Assembly: GCA_028704385.1 (NCBI GenBank)
Contig: JAQVLA010000015.1
Span: forward strand, 22,924-86,923
DNA length: 64,000 nt
DNA from: Bacteroidales bacterium
Lineage (GTDB): Bacteria; Bacteroidota; Bacteroidia; Bacteroidales; F082
Direction of reading: 5' to 3'
Below, one piece after another: positions 53,559 to 60,376 of this stretch (within the stretch, counting starts at the first letter, position 1; each line of letters begins with the position of its first letter). Made by a program: the position numbers and the translations under genes. The notes under the pieces are model-generated. The model did not search any database. It was not told the DNA's origin and was given only the letters and a program-made list of their open reading frames with translations.

Positions 53559-53777
53559 AGTTTTTTGAGCAAACACAGCTACTTTGCAAAGCACTTACCA
53601 ACGGGAGAAGATTGGTATATATTAGGAATTGATGAAAAAGGAGATAGGGTTTGTGTAGCTGGGTGGCCTGCCACAATCGGAAAGTTATCTGATTGCGAAA
53701 CCCTTGAAGTAAACAAACCACTTACGGACGAAGAATTGGCGTATCGTGGCAGAGCGTTTGGCCATAATTGGCTATAA
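53499..53777 (+). CDS. Cassette gene 8: hypothetical (92 aa)
   Basis: A 92-residue frame (MGKTLKNNETAQLGIGAVIASFLSKHSYF...) that begins in the loop of site G and crosses the core at 53550. The C-terminal part 'ADEELAYRGRAFGHNW'-like end has its TAA inside GGCTATAAC. No known domain. The cassette body start is at 53551. Confidence 0.6.
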   Translation: MGKTLKNNETAQLGIGAVIASFLSKHSYFAKHLPTGEDWYILGIDEKGDRVCVAGWPATIGKLSDCETLEVNKPLTDEELAYRGRAFGHNWL

Positions 53778-53828
53778 CGAGTGTATATACGCAACTCAGT
53801 CAAGTTGCCGTATATGCGTGTGTTATGA
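53770..53828 (+). repeat. attC-like site H (59 bases, end of array)
   Basis: Left GGCTATAAC, right GTTATGA, arms TATATACG-CAACT and AGTTGCCGTATATG with one extra base. The size is that of a classical attC. No further inverse core follows, so this is the last site. Confidence 0.75.
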
Positions 53829-54012
53829 TTAGCCAGGTTACAAAGTAGATACACGCAACTGCATACATTCACTTGCTGCATCACCTTCACCAGCGAAGCG
53901 CTATAAAACAACTGTGAGCCGCCAGGCGAACTCCTTATTATATCTTCCTTTGCGAACGCTCTTTTGCCCTGGCCAGCTATTAATAAACGCCACGTCCTTT
54001 TGCAAAATACTC

Positions 54013-54039
54013 CCTGCCGTGTTTGCGGCAGGTTTTTTT
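54013..54039 (+). terminator. Rho-independent terminator after the cassette array
   Basis: CCTGCCG TGTTTG CGGCAGG followed by seven T. It should stop transcripts that run through the array from the early phage operon. Confidence 0.88.
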
Positions 54040-54089
54040 GCCGCTTTTTTTCGCTTTTCTGCTCCCCCTTCCCCTAAAGTTGTTATTTT

Positions 54090-54372
54090 TTTGTAATTTG
54101 TAATTTTATATAGTAACTAACAAGAAAAGAGCTAGTTAAGCAATTACAAAAAAATTACAAATCAAAAAAAAATTTGTAATTTCAAACAAGTTTGTAATTT
54201 TCTCACTGCCATTTTTGAGTAGCTGCAAAATTTGTAATTTCTGTTTTCAATTTGTAATTGCTCATATCCAGTGAGTTGCAAAATAAATTACAAACCACAA
54301 AAATCAATTTGTAATTTGTAATTTCGCTGTATGTCAATCATATATCCGTTGACAAACGGAAAAATTACAAAT
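54090..54372. repeat. TGTAATT/AATTACA iteron-like block
   Basis: About twelve copies of TTTGTAATTT or its complement in 283 bases, in both directions and with uneven spacing, some in pairs (TTGTAATTTGTAATTT). The block is AT-rich and lies next to the replication/head gene boundary, so it may be an origin or a protein-binding array. Confidence 0.75.
54346..54359. repeat. Palindrome CCGTTGACAAACGG, copy 1
   Basis: An imperfect palindrome with arms CCGTT/AACGG. The 17-base string TATCCGTTGACAAACGG is found again at 63420-63436. Confidence 0.6.
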
Positions 54373-54495
54373 TTTTCTCATTTTTCAACTAATTTTTATT
54401 GAGGTTTTCAAAATTTACACCCTAATCTCCGACATGTCGAAGATTTGAGTGCTAAAATGATCATCCATCCGGCAGCCACGGTCTAAATTTACAGC

Positions 54496-55005
54496 ATGAG
54501 TAATAACGACCGCCTGATAAGGCTGCCTTTGCGCAAGCCTTACTTCGAAAAATATTTGCGCTTTTCCTTCAAAGCGCGTCGCACTGGTATCATCGATGTG
54601 AACCGGCATTCGGAACTGGGTAAATACCTTTATTCGCGCGTGCGCTACTGCGATCCGGAGGCTGTGCCGGATTATGATAAACAGTATCATGTTGCAGTGC
54701 TCAAAATGCCGGCTGTTGAAACTGATTATGCCAGGCACCACTTTCTATATTACAATGCTGATGATATCACACGTATAAACGATTTCATTGAATCTATTTC
54801 CTATCTGGATTTTCGGTTGATGCTGCATTCCGGTGTTGTGGATCTAAACCTAAATCGAAAAACTGTTATCGAAATCTTTAGCGATATGGTATATGGTGAT
54901 GCTGATAAGTATGACATGCTGCAAAAGGATGAATACAGAAAAAGGCGCAAGGTGCAGGAATTCATTTTGATGGCTTCAAAAAAATATGGTTACAGACCAA
55001 AATAA
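54496..55005 (+). CDS. Hypothetical phage protein, first of the late module
   Basis: A 169-residue protein without a known domain ('LPLRKPYFEKYLRFSFKARRTGIIDVNRHSELGKYLYSRV'). It starts the group of late genes after the TGTAATT block. Possibly a regulator or a structural accessory protein; nothing more can be said. Confidence 0.6.
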   Translation: MSNNDRLIRLPLRKPYFEKYLRFSFKARRTGIIDVNRHSELGKYLYSRVRYCDPEAVPDYDKQYHVAVLKMPAVETDYARHHFLYYNADDITRINDFIESISYLDFRLMLHSGVVDLNLNRKTVIEIFSDMVYGDADKYDMLQKDEYRKRRKVQEFILMASKKYGYRPK

Positions 55006-55074
55006 TCTTAAAAAAATCTTATCAGGCTTTTGTCCTTTTTAGAGGACAGAAGTCTGATACATAAATTCATAATC

Positions 55075-55491
55075 ATGCTACTCAAAACTATCGCTTACAA
55101 ATTTGCCTCTTCCGATACGGAATGGACGGCAATCAGATTTCAACAAGGTTCGGGTGTGTTCAAAGAGAGTGTTGCGCCTACGCGGTCTGGTGATTTGTAC
55201 AAAACTGAAATCACTGCTTTTCTTTCACGCATAACGATCAATAAAGAAACCAGGCTTCGGGAGCTTACTAATGCCGGTGCACTTTTTCAAATCATCAATA
55301 TGGAAGGAACCAGACATTTTGTTGGTTCAGATGAATTAAAGGCAATGGTAGAGTACACTAAAATTGATGGTGATAAAGTAGGTTCACGTTCGGGTTATAT
55401 GCTCAAAATCTCTTATACTTCTCCAATTCCTTCTGTATTACCGTCCTTTGCCGAAGCCGGCGATGATAATAATATTGTCATACCAGATTAA
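55075..55491 (+). CDS. Hypothetical phage protein before the protease
   Basis: A 138-residue protein (MLLKTIAYKFASSDTEWTAIRFQQ...) of unknown family. ATG at 55075 was chosen over a TTG at 55030. It lies 10 bases before the S49 protease start, as head-completion or virion proteins often do. Confidence 0.6.
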   Translation: MLLKTIAYKFASSDTEWTAIRFQQGSGVFKESVAPTRSGDLYKTEITAFLSRITINKETRLRELTNAGALFQIINMEGTRHFVGSDELKAMVEYTKIDGDKVGSRSGYMLKISYTSPIPSVLPSFAEAGDDNNIVIPD

Positions 55492-55501
55492 CAGGTATGG
55501 T

Positions 55502-56734
55502 ATGGCTTTACAACCTCATTTAATTAACGCAATTCTGCATGAACCCTGGGCTATTACGCCCGATCATGTGGTTGCTTTTGCTCCGCTCATCCGCGATGTG
55601 TTTAATCCTAATCTTGCTTTTGAACGCTCAGATCCGGTATTGCCTTATATGGCTGCTCATGCTATTTCTCAAGAAGCAGCTGCCGGTAGTGCTGCCTATC
55701 CGGTTCGGAAACAGATCAGGGTGATTACTATTTCGGGGGCTTTAACAAAGTATGATCAGGCCTGCGGACCGGCAGGCACTCAAACGATAGGTGGTTGGAT
55801 CCGCGAAGCTGATGCCGATCCTGGTGTGGACGGCATTTTGCTTCGCATTGATAGCCCAGGCGGTATGGTGGCCGGAACCGAAACACTGGCCGAAATCATT
55901 AAAGGCACTTCAAAACCTGTGGTAGCCTTTGTAGATGACCTGGCTGCTTCGGCTGGTTATTGGCTTGCTGCTTCGGCTGATTATATCATAGCCAATAACT
56001 CCACTGCACAAATTGGTAGTATAGGTGTACTGAGCTCTTTTATGGATGTGCAACCTGCACTCGAAAAACAAGGTGTTAAGTTTCATACGATACTGGCTCC
56101 GCAATCGGAAAATAAAACCAAACTCTTTGATAAAGTTCGCGCCGGCGATTATGAAGCGTACAAAGAGCAGGTTTTGCGCCCTTTGGCTGATAAATTCATT
56201 AATCACATCAAATCCAGTCGCCCTGAAGCTACTGAATTGCACTTTAAAGGTGATGTATTTTTTGCTAAGGATCTGGTTGGATCCCTGATTGATGAAATTG
56301 GAAACTTTCAACGTGCTGTTGAGTACACGGCTAATCTGGCTCATCAAAATGTTAGTTCTTCATCTCAACATAATAATTCTATGAGTAAACCTGAATTTAT
56401 GCGGTTGGCAAAGGCCGCTAATGTTCCGCAGCTCGAATCGGCTGACGGATCAATAACCCTTAGCGGTGAAATGGCCGAGGCTGTTGAAACTGTTTTGGAA
56501 GAAAATGAAACTGCACAGGCTAATCTGCAACAGCAGCTCAATGCCCGTGCCGATCAGCAAGATCGTATCACTGAGCTTGAAGGTCAGCTGCAAACGGCTA
56601 ACAACCGTATTGCTGAGCTCGAAAAAGGCCCTGGTACTGATTCGGCTGAGACCATTAATGAAACTGATGCTGGTGCCGGTGGTGGCGACCAGGATGATTT
56701 CTGGTCAAGGTATCACAATTTGAAAAATCTCTAA
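55502..56734 (+). CDS. Phage S49-type prohead protease with C-terminal scaffold region
   Basis: A 410-residue protein. Residues about 60-270 are a ClpP-fold S49 (SppA/lambda C-like) peptidase with 'GILLRIDSPGGMVAGTETLAEII' and the nucleophile in DDLAASAGYWLA. The C-terminal 115 residues are an acidic coiled coil ('QDRITELEGQLQTANNRIAELEKG') as in capsid scaffolds. An internal ATG at 56382 (MSKPEFMRLAKAA) could start a separate scaffold, as Nu3 is nested in lambda C. The capsid gene follows 11 bases later. Confidence 0.87.
   Translation: MALQPHLINAILHEPWAITPDHVVAFAPLIRDVFNPNLAFERSDPVLPYMAAHAISQEAAAGSAAYPVRKQIRVITISGALTKYDQACGPAGTQTIGGWIREADADPGVDGILLRIDSPGGMVAGTETLAEIIKGTSKPVVAFVDDLAASAGYWLAASADYIIANNSTAQIGSIGVLSSFMDVQPALEKQGVKFHTILAPQSENKTKLFDKVRAGDYEAYKEQVLRPLADKFINHIKSSRPEATELHFKGDVFFAKDLVGSLIDEIGNFQRAVEYTANLAHQNVSSSSQHNNSMSKPEFMRLAKAANVPQLESADGSITLSGEMAEAVETVLEENETAQANLQQQLNARADQQDRITELEGQLQTANNRIAELEKGPGTDSAETINETDAGAGGGDQDDFWSRYHNLKNL
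56382..56734 (+). CDS. Possible nested scaffold protein (in-frame internal start)
   Basis: In-frame ATG within the protease gene would give a 117-residue scaffold beginning MSKPEFMRLAKAANVPQ. The preceding 'SSSQHNNS' stretch looks like a linker, which is the right place for a nested start. No clear ribosome site is seen, so this stays a suggestion. Confidence 0.35.
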
Positions 56735-56745
56735 ATTTTTAAACG

Positions 56746-57717
56746 ATGTCTATTACAATTCATCAATCCCTTATCGATGCAGGTACCAAGTACCGCAAAG
56801 AATTGCTTACCATGCCTGTTGCCGTGCTTTCTGAAGTGCTTCAGTATATGACACTAAAAACTGGTATGCAGGGCAAAGAAGTAGGTGGTATGCTGCTTAC
56901 CGATGCCCAGCTCCGTCCTTATCGCACTGCCAAAGATGTAGTGGATAATACCAAAATTGAACCCTACGAATGGGAAAACTTCCTGGGTGATGTAGTTAAG
57001 GAGTTTGATCCTAACGCTATCCTGGGAACATTATACACCGAGCGCACGGCTAAAAAGCCTACTGAGCGCGAAATTGCCCGCCTTGTTGCCCTCGAAATGG
57101 CTAAAAAAGTGGGAGAAGCATTGTATGATGCAATGTTTACAGCTGAACGCAATGCTTCTGGCGAAACAACTGCTGATCTGTTCAATGGTTTTGATACGCT
57201 TGCAGCAGCTGCTGTTACTGCTGAAAAGCTGAAAGCCAGCCTGGGCAACTATGCTGATCTTTCTTCCGAAGCAATCACAGGTGCCAATGTGGGTGATGTG
57301 CTGAAAGAAACCTGGCGAGGATTAAACCCATTGCTGAAAAAGCAAAAACTGAACCTGTATATGCCTACTTCCATCCTCGAGATGTATGAAGACTGGTTCC
57401 AGGTTGAGCACGGTTATGCTCCTTTCAACAATGAGTTTAAACAGCGCACTTTGATTGGCAGCCATGGCAAGTGTACGTTTGTGCCGCTCGACAATATGGA
57501 AGGCACCGATTATATGTACTTCACTGTTCGTCAAAACATGAAGGTTGGCGTTGACCAGGAATCTGACAAAGAAACTGTAAGGATTCGCGAATGCGACAAT
57601 CCTAAACTGGTTCAGTTCTTCATGATGGCTTACTTCGGGGTTGGTTTCGACAACCTTGACAAACGTTTCATGAAAGTGGTTAAATACACTACCGAAGCAG
57701 AAACCCCTGCAGAATAA
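56746..57717 (+). CDS. Major capsid protein
   Basis: A 323-residue protein directly after the protease/scaffold gene, the standard place for the major capsid. Composition and segments such as 'TERTAKKPTEREIARLVALEMAKKVGEALYDAMFTAERNASG' and 'NLYMPTSILEMYEDWFQVEHGYAPFNNEF' fit an HK97-fold capsid subunit. It probably lacks a long N-terminal delta domain, which would agree with a separate scaffold. Confidence 0.75.
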   Translation: MSITIHQSLIDAGTKYRKELLTMPVAVLSEVLQYMTLKTGMQGKEVGGMLLTDAQLRPYRTAKDVVDNTKIEPYEWENFLGDVVKEFDPNAILGTLYTERTAKKPTEREIARLVALEMAKKVGEALYDAMFTAERNASGETTADLFNGFDTLAAAAVTAEKLKASLGNYADLSSEAITGANVGDVLKETWRGLNPLLKKQKLNLYMPTSILEMYEDWFQVEHGYAPFNNEFKQRTLIGSHGKCTFVPLDNMEGTDYMYFTVRQNMKVGVDQESDKETVRIRECDNPKLVQFFMMAYFGVGFDNLDKRFMKVVKYTTEAETPAE

Positions 57718-57731
57718 AAAGGAGGTAAAAA
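57716..57731 (+). promoter_or_regulatory. Canonical Shine-Dalgarno (AAAAAGGAGGT) before 57732
   Basis: GGAGG at 57721-57725 lies 6 bases before ATG 57732. Such a full site is rare in Bacteroidota, which mostly do without it. Confidence 0.65.
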
Positions 57732-58319
57732 ATGACATTGATGGCTAACTTACGCTGGGCCGATGGCCAAGTCAACCCCAGCGGTATCAAAACGAAACTT
57801 TTCCTGGCACTGAAGTCGGATATTAGTACGCATCCCAAAGTGGTTGCGGCTCCGGCTTCGCCTGCAGAAAATATTGAACTGGCTGGCGACTTTGAAATGG
57901 TCGGCAGTAAAACTTTCATTGATATCTACTCCACACAAGGCAAAGGCAAGGTGTGGTGGGAATCAACCGGCGAGAAGGATCATAAGATGTTCCTTAATAA
58001 AGGTTCGTTCAAATATCCTGATATCAGCGATGAGGCTAAGAGTATAGCAAAGCAATTGCTCAACAGTAATGTTGTAGCTGTATTCCTTTTGCCTACCGGC
58101 TCTGGCATTCCGCGTGCTGTGGTGATTGGTGAGGAAGATTTTGATACTACTGTTACAAATAATGGCGACAGTGGCGATGCTCCAGGCACTGAAAAAGGAT
58201 TGTTCTTCGAGCTTGAAGCTCCAAGTTTCAACCCGCTCCCAACCTACAAAGGTGTGATACCGCTTGAAGATGGCAGCTACGACTGCGAAACAGGTGTGTT
58301 TACGCCTTCAGGTGTTTAA
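57732..58319 (+). CDS. Phage structural protein (tail-tube-like or head decoration)
   Basis: A 195-residue beta-rich protein. It starts MTLMANLRWADGQVNPSG and has 'GDFEMVGSKTFIDIYSTQGKGKVWWESTGEKDHKMF' features seen in phage tail-tube-like proteins of Bacteroidota phages. It is preceded by a strong Shine-Dalgarno and followed by a terminator, which fits high expression. Tail tube or capsid decoration cannot be told apart. Confidence 0.6.
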   Translation: MTLMANLRWADGQVNPSGIKTKLFLALKSDISTHPKVVAAPASPAENIELAGDFEMVGSKTFIDIYSTQGKGKVWWESTGEKDHKMFLNKGSFKYPDISDEAKSIAKQLLNSNVVAVFLLPTGSGIPRAVVIGEEDFDTTVTNNGDSGDAPGTEKGLFFELEAPSFNPLPTYKGVIPLEDGSYDCETGVFTPSGV

Positions 58320-58342
58320 ACTGAAATATTTCTCATGATTAT

Positions 58343-58378
58343 AACCCTGCCAAGGCTCCGGCCGGGCGGGGTTTTTTT
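58343..58378 (+). terminator. Terminator after the structural gene 57732
   Basis: AACCCTGCC pairs with GGCGGGGTT over 9 bases (one G-T) around CAAGGCTCCGGCC, followed by a run of T. Confidence 0.8.
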
Positions 58379-58392
58379 AATACTTATCACAA

Positions 58393-59115
58393 ATGGAAGA
58401 AATCAAAGCCTGGCTTAGCAGCTCCGAAAAAAATATCGATGAGGGTATTGCCCTTTTTCAGAAGTATTCGCGCAATCGTGCGCTTTTCCTTTATCTTTCG
58501 CGTAAGCGTGATGAACGAAAACTCATCTATGAGCTTGAAAAGCTTTCAAAGTTTACTAACCTCAAACCAGTTACGCAGCCACGTAGCGTTCGCAATAAGA
58601 TACAAACGCCTCAGCCTCCTGCTCCGGATACTGAAGATCATAAAATTATCAATCCGCGCCGTGTGAACCGTGAAGACCTGCCCGATCAGCTGAAGGTGAT
58701 CTATGATGGTGTTGCTGAAGCTTATAAGTTTCAAAGGGTAGTACATGAAAAGATGAAACTTGCAACTACTGATGAAGATCGTGCTGCCTTGCGTGCCGAT
58801 TTGATCAAGCTGGATGATGATATTGCTGCAGGTTGGGAGGCAATTGACCGAGGCCTTTTGAATCCTGATACTGGTTCTGAGGATAAAACTCAGCCTGCCG
58901 AAAAGCAGTACACTGTTCAGGATATCAAAGCGATCAACAGTGCCAGGACTTTTATCTCGAGAGCGATCAAGAAATTCAATCCTGAGCAAAAGGATAAATT
59001 ACTTGATCGAATCAATTTAATGATCGGCCTCGAGGCTGCTGTTTCAATAGATACACGAAACAAACTCATCGAACTCAATGTCATCGATCAAAACTCAAAT
59101 CTCCTGGGCAAATGA
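58393..59115 (+). CDS. Hypothetical phage protein (240 aa)
   Basis: A 240-residue acidic helical protein ('WLSSSEKNIDEGIALFQKYSRNRALFLYLSRKRDERKLIYELEKL'). Its N-terminal region is seen in Bacteroidota phage and prophage gene clusters as an unknown protein. It overlaps the next gene by 38 bases. Confidence 0.6.
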   Translation: MEEIKAWLSSSEKNIDEGIALFQKYSRNRALFLYLSRKRDERKLIYELEKLSKFTNLKPVTQPRSVRNKIQTPQPPAPDTEDHKIINPRRVNREDLPDQLKVIYDGVAEAYKFQRVVHEKMKLATTDEDRAALRADLIKLDDDIAAGWEAIDRGLLNPDTGSEDKTQPAEKQYTVQDIKAINSARTFISRAIKKFNPEQKDKLLDRINLMIGLEAAVSIDTRNKLIELNVIDQNSNLLGK

Positions 59116-59551
59116 TCAGGTAGCTTTTTATTTAAGTCCTGTGGTTCAGAGTCATCATGTGTTTGATCTGATGCTGCAAGAAATTGAAAGAGCTGATGAA
59201 ACAATCATGAGCTCTTTTGCTATTACTGAAGGTTATGTGCGCCGTATTATCCGAAATCGGATAAAACTAGGCTTTGTTCGTTTGTTTCTTGATTTTACAG
59301 TAGCAAGCCGAAACCCGGCTAATACCAATTTTGCAGCTGTAAATGTGGATGAATTGCTGCTCACTACCAATCACAGCAAAACAATCTATATGCGAAACAG
59401 CCAGCTTGAAATGCTGGCAATAATGAGCAATAATGCCACAAACAACCAGCGTTTTGAAAGTGGTGTGATCTTCAAAAATCATCCGGCCATCAGGCTTTAT
59501 CTCGATCAGGTTCAAATTATGAAAGATGCTGCTGTGCTATGGATGAAATAA
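59078..59551 (+). CDS. PLD-superfamily-like (HKD variant) phage protein
   Basis: A 157-residue protein with a phospholipase D-type layout: H99-x-K101 (NHSKTIYM) then 'SNNATNNQRFESGVIF' (117-132) where PLD nucleases have GSxN. The aspartate of the HKD motif is not obvious and there is only one motif, so activity would need a dimer or be lost. It overlaps its neighbours and lies in the head-gene operon, which is unusual for a nuclease. Confidence 0.6.
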   Translation: MSSIKTQISWANDQVAFYLSPVVQSHHVFDLMLQEIERADETIMSSFAITEGYVRRIIRNRIKLGFVRLFLDFTVASRNPANTNFAAVNVDELLLTTNHSKTIYMRNSQLEMLAIMSNNATNNQRFESGVIFKNHPAIRLYLDQVQIMKDAAVLWMK

Positions 59552-59805
59552 TTGATCAAATTGAAGATTATGCCGGCTTGCTGCTTACCGTTGATGAGAT
59601 TGCCTTGCTGCTCGACCTGGATTCTGCAGAGCTCCGGCGTGAGATCCGCCACGGCAAAAGTGCACGGGCAAAGGCTTATCAAAAAGGTAAGCTTAAAACT
59701 ATTGTTGAAGTGCGCCGCCAAACGGTTCTGTTTGCCAAGAAAGGATCTCCTGCTGCTGAAAACCTGGTGAATCATTATATGACTAAACAGCAACAAAATG
59801 AGTAG
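59539..59805 (+). CDS. Small phage protein, terminase small subunit-like
   Basis: An 88-residue helical protein ('LLLTVDEIALLLDLDSAELRREIRHGKSARAKAYQKGKLKT') with a helix-turn-helix-like start, like the DNA-binding part of some small terminase subunits. Overlaps neighbours by 13 and 8 bases. Confidence 0.5.
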   Translation: MDEIIDQIEDYAGLLLTVDEIALLLDLDSAELRREIRHGKSARAKAYQKGKLKTIVEVRRQTVLFAKKGSPAAENLVNHYMTKQQQNE

Positions 59806-60376
59806 AAAGCAAAACCTGGATAAGTTTCAGGAACTGATGTTCCGCGATCTGGATGAGATAACCGGCATGACTGATGCTGAACGTGCACAGCTGTTGCGTT
59901 ATCGTTTTGCTTTTTCTATACTCCTTGAAAATCCATCCACCCAGGATACTTTATTGCGCGACAGCCTGATATCTGAGTTTGGTATCAGTCAAAGCCAGGC
60001 TTATCGTGATATTTCAAATATGAAAGTAATCCTGCCAAATATCCGCAATGCTGGTAAGGAGTGGATTCGCTATATCGTTAATGAGGAATTAAAAAAGGCC
60101 ATTGCCGATGCTGTGGCGCAGGGCAAACTAAAAGAGCGTATCCTGGCGATTAGTGCCCTGGCTAAATACAACAAGCTTGATCAGGATGAAGCTGAAGAAT
60201 TACGCTGGGATGAGATTATTCCAATTGGCATTGAACCGGTGAATGATCCTACTGTGCTCGATGCGCTTCCGGTTACGCAAGATGAGATCGATGCGCTGTA
60301 TAAAAAGTACAGCAATGATATAGAGATTGCTCAATATGAGGATGTGAAAGATGACAAGAAAGAAGATATACTTTAA
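59798..60376 (+). CDS. Probable terminase small subunit
   Basis: A 192-residue acidic protein with a helix-turn-helix ('LISEFGISQSQAYRDISNMK', about residues 66-85). It directly precedes the large terminase, overlapping it by 26 bases, which is the usual place for the small subunit that recognises phage DNA. No conserved family motif was recognised. Confidence 0.6.
   Translation: MSRKQNLDKFQELMFRDLDEITGMTDAERAQLLRYRFAFSILLENPSTQDTLLRDSLISEFGISQSQAYRDISNMKVILPNIRNAGKEWIRYIVNEELKKAIADAVAQGKLKERILAISALAKYNKLDQDEAEELRWDEIIPIGIEPVNDPTVLDALPVTQDEIDALYKKYSNDIEIAQYEDVKDDKKEDIL

Larger units (their letters stand above)
51028..53828 (+). mobile_element. Integron-like cassette array (CALIN), no integrase in window
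   Basis: Eight attC-like sites alternate with small ORFs. Each coding body begins with a GTTRnnnn core and ends with a matching inverse core ..AAC (for example GTTATAGGGC/GCCCTATAAC, GTTAGCGGAG/CTCCGCTAAC, GTTATAGCC/GGCTATAAC). Between bodies lie longer imperfect stems with the integron hallmarks: a wider spacer next to the left core (5-6 bases against 1-2) and one extra base in the left arm (TCG against TG). No intI gene is in the window. The array sits between phage replication and head genes. Confidence 0.8.
53829..54495. other. Gene-free region after the array
   Basis: 667 bases without a supported gene. It contains a strong terminator (54013-54039), the TGTAATT repeat block (54090-54372) and the palindrome CCGTTGACAAACGG (54346-54359) just before the head-gene module. 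Confidence 0.6.

Noticed and set aside
53914..54096. 60-codon ORF after the cassette array
   Set aside because: It contains the terminator stem and T-run (54013-54039) and low-complexity residues; not protein-like.
54090..54372. TGTAATT block as a CRISPR array
   Set aside because: Repeats are under 12 bases, occur in both directions and have irregular spacing; no cas genes nearby.
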